The notes: generated from the sequence alone by a model not told the origin. A DNA stretch of 64,000 nt from Nocardioides sp. (GCA_037045645.1 JBAOIH010000001.1:1960001-2024000), one strand, 5' to 3'. Counted from the stretch's first letter, positions 1 to 9,286 are shown. Numbers and translations are program-made.

Positions 1-844
1 AGTGGGCCGGACGCATGATCGCCTCGACCCGCTCGACGAACTCCGCGTCGGGCTCGTCGAAGTCTCGGCGGACGACGTCTTTGAGGTAGACGAAGCCGAG
101 GACGTCGTCGAGGTTCTCGCCGACCACCGGCACGCGTGAGAAGCCGCTGCGCAAGAACAGCGAGAGGGTCTGGCGCAGATTCTTGTGCCGCTCGACGAAG
201 AGCACGTCGTTGCGCGGGACCATCACCTCACGCACCGTCGTGTCGCCGAGCTCGAACACGCTGTGGATCATCTTGCGTTCGCCGTCCTCGATCAGGCTCG
301 ACGCCTCGGCGAGGTCGACCATCTCGCGCAACTCGGTCTCGGTCGAGAACGGTCCTTGGGCGAAACCACGCCCCGGCGTGATCGCGTTGCCGAGCAGGAT
401 CAGCAGACTGGAGATCGGTCCCAGCACCCGGGTTATGAACGTGATGGCCCCCGAGGAGGCCAGTGCCATCCGGTCGGAGTGCTGGCGCCCCAGGGTGCGT
501 GGTGCGACACCGATGAAGACGAAGGAGACCACGAGCATGATGCCCAGCGCGGTGACCAGCGCCTTCCAGAAAGCTCCGTCGAGCCATTCGAAGACGAGTT
601 GGGTCACGATCACGATCGCGCCGATCTCGCACAACAGCCGCAAGAGAAGCACGGTGTTGAGGTGGCGAGGTGCATCGTCGAGCAGCAGGGTCAGTCGCTT
701 GGCGCCCGGGCGCGACTCGTCGAGCAGTTCCGCAGCACGCGCCTTGGAGAACGACGCCAGCGCAGCATCCACTCCTGAGAACACCCCAGCGAGGATGACC
801 AGCACGGCCGCCGCCACGAGCAGCCAGATATCAGCAGACTCCAT
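1..844 (-). CDS. CNNM/CorC-type transporter with CBS domains (3' end outside window)
   Basis: About 281 residues are visible; the gene runs off the left edge. The first ~150 residues are hydrophobic, with several membrane segments of the CNNM (DUF21) type, starting MESADIWLLVAAAV. From about residue 195 a CBS pair begins, with the typical phrases VREVMVPRNDV and SRVPVVGENLDDVLGFVYLKD cut here into its two halves. The family mediates Mg2+/divalent-cation transport or its regulation at the cytoplasmic membrane, with the CBS pair as nucleotide sensor. The start ATG is 5 bases after the ybeY stop, as in the usual actinobacterial phoH-ybeY-CNNM-era operon, so it is probably co-transcribed with ybeY. 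The C-terminal CorC_HlyC domain cannot be seen. Confidence 0.88.
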   Translation of the reverse strand, partial: MESADIWLLVAAAVLVILAGVFSGVDAALASFSKARAAELLDESRPGAKRLTLLLDDAPRHLNTVLLLRLLCEIGAIVIVTQLVFEWLDGAFWKALVTALGIMLVVSFVFIGVAPRTLGRQHSDRMALASSGAITFITRVLGPISSLLILLGNAITPGRGFAQGPFSTETELREMVDLAEASSLIEDGERKMIHSVFELGDTTVREVMVPRNDVLFVERHKNLRQTLSLFLRSGFSRVPVVGENLDDVLGFVYLKDVVRRDFDEPDAEFVERVEAIMRPAH

Positions 845-849
845 CGGGG

Positions 850-1302
850 TCAGCGCTCCGCCCGCCAGGCGGCGAGCAACTCGTCCTGCAAGTCGAACAT
901 CACCTTGTGTTCCTCGGGCTCGGCATGGTCATAGCCCAGCAGATGCAAGATGCCATGGGTGGTCAGGAGCTCGATCTCGCCAACCGTGCCGTGTCCGGCG
1001 GTCTCGCCTTGGCGCTGCGCCACCGCGGGGCACAGCACCAGATCGCCGAGCACGCCCTCTTCCAGTTCCTCGTTGACCAGCCCTGGACGCAACTCGTCCA
1101 TCGGGAACGCCAACACATCGGTCGGCCCCTGCTTGTCCATCCACTGCTCGTTGAGTTCGGCGATGGTTGCCTCGTCGACGGCTTTGATGCACAACTCCGC
1201 CTGCGGATGCACGCGCATCCGATCCATCACGAAACGCGCAAGCGCGGCGAGTTCCTTGACGTCGAGATCGTGTCCGGACTCGTTGAGGATCTCGATCGTC
1301 AT
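850..1302 (-). CDS. ybeY: Endoribonuclease YbeY (rRNA maturation factor)
   Basis: This 150-residue protein is of normal family length. It has the UPF0054 zinc signature H-x3-H-x5-H, seen as THGILHLLGYDH with histidines at about 116, 120 and 126. YbeY is a metal-dependent single-strand RNase involved in 16S rRNA 3' end processing and ribosome quality control in the cytoplasm. The gene lies directly upstream of the CNNM gene. In most actinobacteria phoH immediately precedes it; here a plus-strand gene (1441-1949) lies between them, so the ancestral operon has been split. Confidence 0.95.
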   Translation of the reverse strand: MTIEILNESGHDLDVKELAALARFVMDRMRVHPQAELCIKAVDEATIAELNEQWMDKQGPTDVLAFPMDELRPGLVNEELEEGVLGDLVLCPAVAQRQGETAGHGTVGEIELLTTHGILHLLGYDHAEPEEHKVMFDLQDELLAAWRAER

Positions 1303-1440
1303 GATGTGGGCACTCCGCTGAATCGACGCGTTAGGGACACGTCCTGATTATGGGGGCACACCGGCATGCCTTCCCAGACGACACCTTCGGGTCTCTGGTG
1401 ATTTTTTCACACCCTTAATACTCAATAAAAGGAAGAGTCC

Positions 1441-1949
1441 ATGGCTGCCAGAGCACCCCTGTCCCGTCGTCGGCTGGTTGCCAGCGCCGCGTGGTCCGCG
1501 CCCGCCCTGGACTCCTGCCGCTGACGGCGCATCCAGGCGCCAGCGTCGAGCCCAAGTTGCTGAGCATCAATGTCACCACCTCAGACGAGGCGGCCGACAA
1601 CATGCGGATGTTCGAGCCGGCCACCTATTCAGTCAGCGGCATCACCGCGACGTATCACCTCGAAGGTGCCATGTCACTGACTGGACAACAGGCCGAGTTC
1701 ACGTCGCCGAACGCCACAGTCCCCCCGGCGAATCCAACACCTCCAGGTCCCCCCATTGTCACGACGGCGTCAGGTCACGGCAGTCGATTCACTGCGGGGC
1801 CAACCGCGGGGGTGGCGACGATCGTGATCGATCACGTGATCCTCGACAAGGTCGAGATGTTGGGCGGTCCGTGGGGAGATGCCTCCACGAAGATCCAGCT
1901 CACCCCGCAGGCCTCGGCCACCAATCTTCGAGACTTTACGATCCTCTGA
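1441..1949 (+). pseudogene. Small secreted (Tat-type) protein, frameshifted after the signal region
   Basis: A good ribosome site (AAGGAAG) precedes the ATG at 1441. Translation gives a twin-arginine-like start, LSRRRLVASAAWSAPAL, and then a stop at about 1522. The reading frame shifted by one base, open from 1491 to 1949, gives a coherent ~140-residue secreted-type sequence rich in Thr, Ser, Pro and Val (for example PKLLSINVTTSD). The total length is 3n+2, so one missing base near 1500-1520 explains the break. Alternatively the GTG at 1491 is the true start and the protein lacks a signal. I do not recognise the mature part. The 3' end overlaps phoH convergently by 14 bases. The gene sits as an insertion within the phoH-ybeY operon. 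Confidence 0.55.
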
Positions 1950-2943
1950 CCGGGCTCGCGCTCCCGCGCGAGTCGAACTGGTCATAGGCGGCCACGATCT
2001 TGCCGACCAGGCGATGGCGGACGACGTCGTGGGCGGTCAGCTGATTGAAGGAGATGTCCTTCACGCCTTCCAGAATGTCGGTAACGATGCGCAAGCCCGA
2101 CCTGGTGCCCCCGGGCAGGTCCACCTGGGTGACGTCACCAGTGACCACGATCTTGGAGCCAAACCCAAGCCGAGTCAGGAACATCTTCATCTGCTCGGGG
2201 GTGGTGTTCTGTGCCTCGTCCAAGATGATGAAGGAGTCGTTGAGGGTCCGTCCACGCATGTACGCCAGCGGCGCCACCTCGATCGTGCCGGCAGCCAGCA
2301 ACTTGGGAATCGTCTCGGGATCGATCATGTCGTGCAGTGCGTCATAGAGCGGGCGCAGGTAGGGGTCGATCTTCTCGCTCAACGTGCCGGGCAGGAACCC
2401 GAGCCGCTCCCCAGCCTCCACCGCAGGCCGCGTCAAGATGATCCGGTTGACCTCCTTGGCGTGCAGTGCCTGCACCGCCTTGGCCATCGCGAGATAGGTC
2501 TTGCCCGTGCCCGCCGGACCGATTCCAAACGTGATCGTGTGCTTGTCGATCGCGTCGACATAACGCTTCTGGTTGAGCGTCTTGGGGCGGATGGTACGAC
2601 CGCGGTTGCTCAAGATGTTCAGCGACAAGACATCGGCAGGACGCTCGTTGGTCTCCTCGCGCAACATGGCGATGACCCGCTCGACCGTCTCGGAGTTGAC
2701 CCCCTGGCCGGTGCGGATCAAGGTGACCAACTCGTCGAAGAGTCGCTCCACGAGAGCGACCTCACCCGGCTCGCCGTGCAGGCTGATCCGATTGCCACGA
2801 ATGTGGATGTCGGCGGCAAAGGACCCCTCGATCATGCCGAGATGCTCATCACCTGGGCCCAGCAACTGCACCATGTTGATGCTGTTGGGCACCACCACGA
2901 CGTGCTTGGTCTTGGCGAGAGGTTGGGGACGCGAGTCAGTCAT
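1936..2943 (-). CDS. phoH: PhoH family ATPase
   Basis: The product is 335 residues from the ATG at 2943 (MTDSRPQPLAKTK). A longer upstream reading exists, but it is low-complexity Arg-rich sequence and is probably not translated. It has an N-terminal KH-like part, then the P-loop GPAGTGKTYLAMA and Walker B FIILDEAQN, which are typical of PhoH/PhoL cytoplasmic ATPases. Their role is probably RNA related, judging from the fixed linkage to ybeY. It belongs to the minus-strand cluster with ybeY and CNNM downstream and the HIT gene upstream. Confidence 0.95.
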   Translation of the reverse strand: MTDSRPQPLAKTKHVVVVPNSINMVQLLGPGDEHLGMIEGSFAADIHIRGNRISLHGEPGEVALVERLFDELVTLIRTGQGVNSETVERVIAMLREETNERPADVLSLNILSNRGRTIRPKTLNQKRYVDAIDKHTITFGIGPAGTGKTYLAMAKAVQALHAKEVNRIILTRPAVEAGERLGFLPGTLSEKIDPYLRPLYDALHDMIDPETIPKLLAAGTIEVAPLAYMRGRTLNDSFIILDEAQNTTPEQMKMFLTRLGFGSKIVVTGDVTQVDLPGGTRSGLRIVTDILEGVKDISFNQLTAHDVVRHRLVGKIVAAYDQFDSRGSASPVRGS

Positions 2944-2984
2944 TCTGCTCGATTCTGGCGGCGTGGACAGTCGTACGCCCTCGA

Positions 2985-4224
2985 TTATGGCCGGGTGACC
3001 GTCAGGATGCCCAAACACATTTCGTCGGTGGTGCCTTCGCCCCACACCACGTACTTGTCCTCGCGCTGGTGGTCGAAGGCGGGCAGTCGGTCGCGCAGCC
3101 ACTGAACATGGCGGCAGGTGACCTTGACGGTCTCGTACGGCTGGACGGTCACCGGCTCGATGACCCGCGAGCCCTGGTCGTCGAAGTCCCAGACCGGGAT
3201 ATCGAGGACGGTGCGCGCCTGTGGGGTGCCCGGGTTGACCTCGATCTTGATGCTGCGTCCGAGCAGGTGCATGTGACCGGCGGCGGCGCGGATGGTCATC
3301 GGCTCGAGCACCGGGCGTACGCAGGAAGTCGTCTCACTCGCCTTGGGCTTGCCGCCGCACAGCACGTAAAGCAGGTCGTTGGTCGAACCCTCCCGGCCGC
3401 CGAAGCGCTCCTTGACGTCGGCCATCGCGGCCTCACGGTCGCACAGCGGACCCTTGGCCTTGCCCGCACGACAGGGGGAGCTCGACCGGTCCGGGCAGCA
3501 ACATCGTGTGCAACGCCGTCATGTTGGGGGTGTTGCCAGGAGCCAGGCGCAACTGGATCGCCGAGATGTCGGCTTGCGCTCCCTTGAGCAGGTTGTAGTG
3601 CACCTGAAGGACGATCCGGCTGCCCTTCTCCAGTTTGCGTCCGAAGCCTGGCGCGCTGACCGACTCCTTGCCACCCGGCGCCCAGGCGCCCAGCCACGGC
3701 GCGTCGTTGAGCCCGTCCACGGGGTCCTGACCGAAGTTGGTCTGACCGAAGCAGGTCCAGCCCGGACCCTCCTCGGCGTCGTCGAGTTGCTTGATGTAGT
3801 CGTCGGATTCCTTCGGCGCCTCGAAGATGATCACGTGATGGACCACCTCGGGGTTGCCCGGGATGATCTGCGTGCCGGTGAGGTAGGCGTCCTTCTTGAG
3901 CTTGGGATCCAACACGAAGCAGCGGTAGTCGTCGGTGCCGATCCCCTTGGGAGCTGCGGGGGTGTAGGCCTCCGGCATCGCCAACGTCACCCGACGCTCA
4001 CCCTTGCGTAGCGGCTTGGGCTTGGTCTGCGGGGTCGGCGTCGCGGCCAGCGTGGTGGTCGGCGACTCGCTGGCACCCTCGCTGGCACCCTCGCTGGCAG
4101 TGGTGGCGGTGGAAGCGGCAGTCGGCTCGCCAGCCTCCTGGGTGGCCTTCTCCTGGATCTCTTGGGCTCCACATGCCGACAGGATGAGCAGCGCCGCGGC
4201 GGCGACGGTGAAACGACGGATCAT
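2985..4224 (-). pseudogene. Copper type II monooxygenase (PHM-like) lipoprotein, one frameshift
   Basis: The ATG at 4224 has a strong site (GAGGAG, 7 nt upstream) and begins MIRRFTVAAAALLILSACG, a lipoprotein signal with lipobox LSAC. An Ala/Thr/Ser/Glu-rich linker follows. The globular part has three histidine motifs like those of peptidylglycine alpha-hydroxylating monooxygenase copper sites: VVHHVIIF, LQVHYN and AAGHMHLLG. The frame breaks near 3455-3468, after VELPLSC; the next frame continues smoothly to the stop at 2985. Total length is 3n+1, so one extra base would explain it; the repaired product is about 412 residues. The fold assignment is my inference from the His motifs. The gene sits between the HIT gene and phoH, where most relatives have nothing. 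Confidence 0.6.
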
Positions 4225-4235
4225 CGGGGTGCTCC

Positions 4236-4583
4236 TCATCCGGGGGGCCACTGCAAGGAGCGGCCACCCAGCACGTGCAGGTGGGCGTGGAAAACGGTCT
4301 GTCCGGCGGTCTCGCCCGTGTTGAAGACGCTGCGGTAGCCCGCAAGGCCTTCGGCGTCGGCCACCTGGGCCGCCAGATCGAACACCGCCGCGAGTGACTG
4401 CGGGTCCGCATCGGCCAGATCCGCGGCATTGGCGTAGTGGGCTCGCGGGATGACGAGCACATGGGTGGGCGCCTGGGGGTTGAGGTCGCGGAAGGCCACC
4501 GCGCCGTCGCTGGTGGCCACCACCTCAGCGGGCACGTCACCGGCGACGATCTTGCAGAACAGGCAGTCCACCGCGCTCGTCAT
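4236..4583 (-). CDS. HIT family nucleotide-binding protein
   Basis: The product is 115 residues when started at MTSAVDCLFCKIV (ATG at 4583); an in-frame ATG at 4592 adds only MCA. The N-terminal CLFCKI motif and the C-terminal histidine triad HAHLHVLGG are diagnostic for the HinT/HIT family of purine nucleoside phosphoramidases. The actinobacterial hrcA-dnaJ-rsmE-HIT-phoH order supports the identity. Here it is separated from rsmE by a plus-strand sigma-factor operon. The stop is only 11 bases before the start of the lipoprotein gene, which suggests co-transcription. Confidence 0.92.
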   Translation of the reverse strand: MTSAVDCLFCKIVAGDVPAEVVATSDGAVAFRDLNPQAPTHVLVIPRAHYANAADLADADPQSLAAVFDLAAQVADAEGLAGYRSVFNTGETAGQTVFHAHLHVLGGRSLQWPPG

Positions 4584-4728
4584 GGCGCACATGCTATGTG
4601 GCGACGCGGCGCCCGTACGCATCTTCGCGTCAGGGAGAAAGTTCTACGCCGCGTGCGGTAAACCGAGCACGACGCTCGCACGTGCCATTAGCGTGACCGC
4701 CTATGCGACCGACGCGTGGTGCCTGCCC

Positions 4729-5260
4729 GTGAGCCGGCAGGACCTCGACGCTGACGCGGGCATCTCGCAACTCTACGCCGCGCACTGGCGCGGGCTGGTC
4801 AGGCTGGCGACGCTGCTGATGCGTGACTCGGCACTGGCTGAGGATGTCGTCCAGGACGCCTTCGTCGCGGTCCATCGCAAGTGGTCTGGACTGCGAGACC
4901 CCCAACGGGCGCTGCCGTACTTGCGTCGGGCGGTGGTCAACGGCGCCACGTCGCGACTGCGCCATCGTCAGGTGGTCAACCGACACGCGGCCAGCCAGCA
5001 GGGTCTGCCTGAGCAGGTGGCGGAGCTCGAGCGAGGCGGACACTCTGGACAAGGAGCGACGTACGGCCGTACTCACCGCACTGGCGGCGCTGCCGCGACG
5101 CCAACGCGAGGTGCTGGCCCTGCGTTATTACCTCGATCTTTCGGAGGCGGAGATCGCCGACACGCTCGGCATCTCTCGGGGCGCGGTGAAGAGTCACGCG
5201 TCTCGCGGTGTTGCCGCTTTGCGTCCGCTCCTCGAGGGCTATCTGAAAGACCTGCCATGA
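4729..5260 (+). pseudogene. ECF/SigE-family RNA polymerase sigma factor, one frameshift
   Basis: Starting from GTG at 4729 the N-terminal half shows sigma region 2 (LAEDVVQDAFVAVHRKW). Near 5024-5035, just after VAELE, the frame changes. Region 4 then continues in the next frame with LPRRQREVLALRYYLDL and the helix-turn-helix LGISRGAVKSHASRG, ending at 5260. Length is 3n+1, so a single extra base explains the break; repaired length is about 176 residues, normal for the SigE family. The stop overlaps the ATG of the next gene (ATGA), so the two are a translationally coupled pair. A TAGCGT hexamer at 4689-4694 could be its -10. Confidence 0.8.
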
Positions 5261-6315
5261 CTGACGAAGAACTTCGGCGACTGATAGAGGACGCCGTCTC
5301 GGATATCCATCCCACAGATCGGCGCAGAGAGATTCTGGGCTCCGCGCGTCCGCGACGGAAAGTGAGCACGCCTATGTCTCGACGCTTCAGGTCCCAATGG
5401 CCGATCATCGGCGGCGCACTCGCCGCAGCCGTCGTCGTGGTGGGCGCCTTCGTCGTCATCGGCCAACAACGCGCCGAGGATTTGCCGAGTGCTTCGAGTT
5501 CGGGAGGCACACACGCGACGGAGCAAGCCTCGGAGGCCACCGAAACTGAGGGGGCAGCGGTGCCGGTCTACTACGTGGTCGACACCGAGCGCGCGGGCAC
5601 TCGACTGGTCCGCGAATTCCGTCAGGTCGACGACCCAGTCCCGGGCGCACTGTCGCTGCTCGGTGAAGCGCCACTGGATCCGGACTACCGCACCTTGGTC
5701 CCGACCGGAGCGCTCGCGAGAGCGCAGATCGATGACGACCAGATCACGGTGGATCTCGCGTCCCGAGACTGGACCACGCTGCCCGAAGGCATGACCAGGG
5801 CCGACGCCCGGTTGGCGATCCAGCAGGTCGTCTACACGTTGCAAGGCATCGCGCAGTCACGCGCGCAGGTGCGATTCGTGCTCGACGACAAACCGGCCAA
5901 GGCCTTCGGCGTCACCACCGCGAAGGGCGTCTCCGCCGCAGGCTTCGGCGTGCTCAACCAGATGAGCATCACCACTCCCGAGCAAGGTCAGGTGATCACC
6001 GCAGGCGTACTGCGGGTGACCGGGGTCGGCAACGGGTTCGAGGCCAGCGTCGGCTGGGAGGTGCGCGATGCCTCGGGCGCGCGCGTGCTCGGTGGCGCGG
6101 CCATGATGCACGGTTGGCTGGAGGAGCGTCTCTTCCCCTTCGAGTTCACCGTCGACGTGTCACCTCTGCCACCTGGCAACTACACCATCTGGACCACGAC
6201 CGACGACCCCACAGGCGGCACCGAAGGCGCGGGGGCCATGACCGACGACAAGGACTTCGTGATCGTTCAGACGAGCACGCCGTCGTCGTCGCTGACCGCG
6301 AGTCCGATCGGCTGA
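5257..6315 (+). CDS. Membrane-anchored GerMN/Gmad2 protein, probable sigma-factor partner
   Basis: The product is 352 residues. The N-terminus is cytoplasmic and charged (~45 residues), followed by one membrane helix (IIGGALAAAVVVVGAFVVIG) and a Ser/Thr/Glu-rich linker. A GerMN-like domain comes next (about 110-220, with PVYYVVDTERAG and an ALSLLGEAP segment). The C-terminal part resembles the Gmad2 immunoglobulin-like domain (YTIWTTTDDPTGG). Overlap with the sigma gene and the single-span topology suggest that it controls that sigma factor or belongs to its regulon. I see no ZAS zinc motif, so anti-sigma activity is only an inference. Confidence 0.75.
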   Translation: MTDEELRRLIEDAVSDIHPTDRRREILGSARPRRKVSTPMSRRFRSQWPIIGGALAAAVVVVGAFVVIGQQRAEDLPSASSSGGTHATEQASEATETEGAAVPVYYVVDTERAGTRLVREFRQVDDPVPGALSLLGEAPLDPDYRTLVPTGALARAQIDDDQITVDLASRDWTTLPEGMTRADARLAIQQVVYTLQGIAQSRAQVRFVLDDKPAKAFGVTTAKGVSAAGFGVLNQMSITTPEQGQVITAGVLRVTGVGNGFEASVGWEVRDASGARVLGGAAMMHGWLEERLFPFEFTVDVSPLPPGNYTIWTTTDDPTGGTEGAGAMTDDKDFVIVQTSTPSSSLTASPIG

Positions 6316-6322
6316 AGGGCGG

Positions 6323-7057
6323 CTACGTCCAACGGGGGCCGCGCGACAACACAGCGGCTGCAGCTGCCACGCCTGCGGTGGACGTACGCAGCACTTCGGC
6401 GCCCAGGCGTACGGACCGGGCGCCCGCTGCTTCGAACAACGCGACCTCCTCGTCGGTGAGGCCCCCTTCGGGACCGACGACGATCACGAGGTCCACGGCA
6501 TCGTTCGACACCGCGCTCAACAGTGACTCGGTCGCCTCCTCGTGCAGAATGACGCTCGCCTCCGCGCCCCTGATCAGGGTGAGCACATCAGCGGTGTCGG
6601 CGAGCGGGAGCACCTCGGGATGCCAGACCCGGCGCGCCTGTTTTGCCGCCTCGCGTGCGGTCGCCGCCCACTTCGCGTGCGACTTCGCGGCGCGTTCGCC
6701 GCGCCAGACGGCCACACTGCGCGCGGCTGCCCACGGCAGGATCCGGGCGACGCCGATCTCGGTAAGCACCTCCACGGCGAGTTCGCCGCGCTCCCCCTTG
6801 GGCAGCGCCTGCACGACCGTGATCCGGGGGCTGGGCTCGGGCGTGTGCCTGACTTCCTCGACAGCCACCGTGAAGGAACGCTTGGCGGTCTGGGTCACCG
6901 CGCCGGCCACGCTGGAGCCGCAGCCGTCGGTGAGGATCAATCGCTCACCGACCTTGAGGCGTCGTACGACCACGGCGTGATGTGCCTCGTCGCCCTCGAC
7001 GATGACCTCGCGGCCGATGCCGTCCAGCGACGGCACCACGTGGACGGGCAGGCTCAT
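6323..7057 (-). CDS. rsmE: 16S rRNA (uracil(1498)-N(3))-methyltransferase
   Basis: The product is 244 residues from MSLPVHVV. The SPOUT/trefoil-knot C-terminus is clear: VGPEGGLTDEEVALF and LRTSTAGVAAAAAV bind AdoMet. RsmE methylates U1498 of 16S rRNA. It follows dnaJ by 4 bases, the normal linkage in actinobacteria. It meets the GerMN gene tail to tail with 7 bases between stops. Confidence 0.95.
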   Translation of the reverse strand: MSLPVHVVPSLDGIGREVIVEGDEAHHAVVVRRLKVGERLILTDGCGSSVAGAVTQTAKRSFTVAVEEVRHTPEPSPRITVVQALPKGERGELAVEVLTEIGVARILPWAAARSVAVWRGERAAKSHAKWAATAREAAKQARRVWHPEVLPLADTADVLTLIRGAEASVILHEEATESLLSAVSNDAVDLVIVVGPEGGLTDEEVALFEAAGARSVRLGAEVLRTSTAGVAAAAAVLSRGPRWT

Positions 7058-7061
7058 CAGA

Positions 7062-8237
7062 TCACTTGTTGGGTTGGTTGAAGGCGTCCTTGAAACGGCT
7101 GAACACCGACTTGTGCTCCGCGCGGATCTGGCCGTCGGGGTGGTCCTCACCGCGCAGCGCGGCAAGTTCGCGCAGCAGCTCTTCCTGGCGGGCGTCGAGC
7201 CGGGTCGGGGTGTCCACGACCACCGTGACGACCAGGTCACCTCGGCCACCGCGCAGTCCGGGCACACCGCGTCCGCGCAGGATCTGCTCGGTGCCCGACT
7301 GCGTACCCGCACGCAACTCCACGTCGAAGGAGGTCTCCTGTTCGGTCTCCGGGTCCTGCTTCAGGTCTGCCTCCAGCGTCGGCAGCGTCAACGTCGTGCC
7401 CAGCGCGGCGGCGGTCATCGGCACCGTCGCCGTGCAGTGCAGGTCATTGCCGCGCCGGGTGAACACCGAGTGCGGCGCGACCTGGATCTCGACATAGAGG
7501 TCACCGGCCGGGCCACCGCCCGGACCGACCTCACCTTCGCCCTGCAGTTGCACCCGGGTGCCGTTGTCGACACCGGCAGGCAGCTTGACGTTGAGGGTCC
7601 GGCGCGAACGTACGCGCCCCTCACCCGCGCACTCGCGGCACGGGTCGGGGATCAGCGTCCCGAACCCGCGACATGCCGCACACGGTCGCAGCGTGCGGAT
7701 CTCGCCGAGGAACGACCGCTGGACATGGGCCACCTCACCTTGACCTCGGCAGGTCTCACACGGCACGGGGTGCGTCCCGGCCGCGGTGCCCTCACCGTGG
7801 CAGGTGTTGCACACCACGGTCGTGTCGACTTTGAGTTCACGCGTGGCGCCGAAGGCGGCCTCGGCGAGGGTGACTTCGAGGCGTACGAGCGCATCCTGGC
7901 CGCGCCGGGTCCGCGAGCGCGGCCCACGCCCCCCACCACCGGCGGCCGCGCCTCCACCGAAGAACGCATCCATGATGTCGGTGAAGGAGAAGCCCTGCCC
8001 CTGGCCGGCACCGAACCCGCCGGAGAAGACGTCGCCACCACGGTCATAGCTGGCCCGTTTCTGTGGGTCGGACAGCACTTCGTACGCGCGCGAGACCTCT
8101 TTGAATTTCTCCTGCGCCGCCGGGTCGGGGTTGACGTCGGGGTGATATTGCCGGGCCAGCTTGCGGTAGGCCTTCTTGATGGTGTCGCCGTCGGCGTCAC
8201 GGGAGACGCCGAGGTCGGCGTACAGGTCGGAGCTCAC
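7062..8237 (-). CDS. dnaJ: Molecular chaperone DnaJ (type I)
   Basis: The product is 391 residues. The J domain at the N-terminus has the HPD tripeptide (QYHPDVN), a Gly/Phe-rich stretch with GGAAAGGGGRG follows, and four zinc-finger repeats lie at about 147-205 (CNTCHGEG, CETCRGQG, CAACRGFG, CRECAGEG). Two substrate-binding barrel domains complete the type I layout. As the hrcA-linked copy it is probably the DnaJ2 paralogue. It is 18 bases downstream of hrcA and presumably under the same CIRCE control. Confidence 0.96.
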   Translation of the reverse strand: MSSDLYADLGVSRDADGDTIKKAYRKLARQYHPDVNPDPAAQEKFKEVSRAYEVLSDPQKRASYDRGGDVFSGGFGAGQGQGFSFTDIMDAFFGGGAAAGGGGRGPRSRTRRGQDALVRLEVTLAEAAFGATRELKVDTTVVCNTCHGEGTAAGTHPVPCETCRGQGEVAHVQRSFLGEIRTLRPCAACRGFGTLIPDPCRECAGEGRVRSRRTLNVKLPAGVDNGTRVQLQGEGEVGPGGGPAGDLYVEIQVAPHSVFTRRGNDLHCTATVPMTAAALGTTLTLPTLEADLKQDPETEQETSFDVELRAGTQSGTEQILRGRGVPGLRGGRGDLVVTVVVDTPTRLDARQEELLRELAALRGEDHPDGQIRAEHKSVFSRFKDAFNQPNK

Positions 8238-8255
8238 TAATCGTCCTTCTGTTTC

Positions 8256-9269
8256 TTACTGTTCGTCCAAGATGCGCGACACATAGCGCGCGACGGCACG
8301 TACGGCCGCCATTGTGGAGGGATAGTCCATCCGGGTGGGGCCGACGATGCCCAACGTCGCCAGCGCCTGCTGCTCGGGGCCGTAACCGGTCGCCACCACG
8401 CTGGTCGCGGCCAATTCCTCGAACGGGCCTTCGGCGCCGATGCGTACGGTCACCGCACCTCCCGTGCTGGCCTCGCCGAGGAGTTTGAGCAACACGACGT
8501 GCTCCTCCAATGCTTCCAGCAGCGGGCGTACGCCCGACTCGAAGTCGCCGAAGCGGGCCAGGTTCGCGGTGCCACCCACCACCACCCGCTCGTCGGAGCG
8601 GTGATCGGAGAGCGCCTCGACCAGGGTGCGCGCCAACGACGTGGTCGTCTCGGTGGCCTGCTGCTGGTCGGCCAGTTCCTGCAGCGCCGTCGTCGCCTCG
8701 GCCAGCCGCTGACCACTCGCGGCCTGGTTGACCGCGACCCGAAGGCTGACCAGATCCTCGTCGGCGATGGGGTCCGCGGCGTCGACGACCCGCTGCTCTA
8801 CGCGACCAGTGCTGAGGATCAACACGACGAGAAGTTTGGTCGGCGCGAGCGCGACCAACTCGATGTGGCGCACCGTCGAACGCGAGAGCGTGGGGTACTG
8901 CATGACCGCGACCTGGCGGGTCAGTTGCGAGAGCAGACGTACGGACCGGGCGACGACGTCGTCAAGGTCGAGCGCACCGTCGAGGAAAGTCGCCAGCGCG
9001 CGCCTCTCCGCCGCGCTCATCGGCTTGACGGTGGTCAGCTTGTCGACGAAGAGGCGATAGCCCTTGTCGGTCGGCACCCGGCCGGCCGAGGTGTGGGGCT
9101 GGGTAATGAAGCCCTCCTCCTCCAGCACGGCCATGTCGTTGCGGACGGTCGCGGGCGAGACACCCAGGCGATGCCGGTCGACCAGCGCCTTGGAGCCGAC
9201 CGGCTCCTCGGTGGAGACGTAGTCCTCGACGATGGCGCGCAGCACGGCCAGACGACGCTCGTCGGACAT
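8256..9269 (-). CDS. hrcA: Heat-inducible transcriptional repressor HrcA
   Basis: The product is 337 residues from MSDERRLAVLRAIV. The N-terminal winged helix contains VSPATVRNDMAVLEEEGFI, followed by the HrcA GAF-like and dimerisation regions. HrcA binds CIRCE operators and represses chaperone genes until heat stress. A CIRCE-type inverted repeat lies 18-44 bases upstream of its start, so it is autoregulated together with dnaJ. Confidence 0.96.
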   Translation of the reverse strand: MSDERRLAVLRAIVEDYVSTEEPVGSKALVDRHRLGVSPATVRNDMAVLEEEGFITQPHTSAGRVPTDKGYRLFVDKLTTVKPMSAAERRALATFLDGALDLDDVVARSVRLLSQLTRQVAVMQYPTLSRSTVRHIELVALAPTKLLVVLILSTGRVEQRVVDAADPIADEDLVSLRVAVNQAASGQRLAEATTALQELADQQQATETTTSLARTLVEALSDHRSDERVVVGGTANLARFGDFESGVRPLLEALEEHVVLLKLLGEASTGGAVTVRIGAEGPFEELAATSVVATGYGPEQQALATLGIVGPTRMDYPSTMAAVRAVARYVSRILDEQ

Positions 9270-9286
9270 CTGCGCTCCCTTCTCGA

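Noticed and set aside
4450..5256. N-terminal extension of the GerMN protein through the sigma gene
   Set aside because: The long frame exists only because of the frameshift in the sigma gene; the ATGA overlap at 5257 is the natural start.
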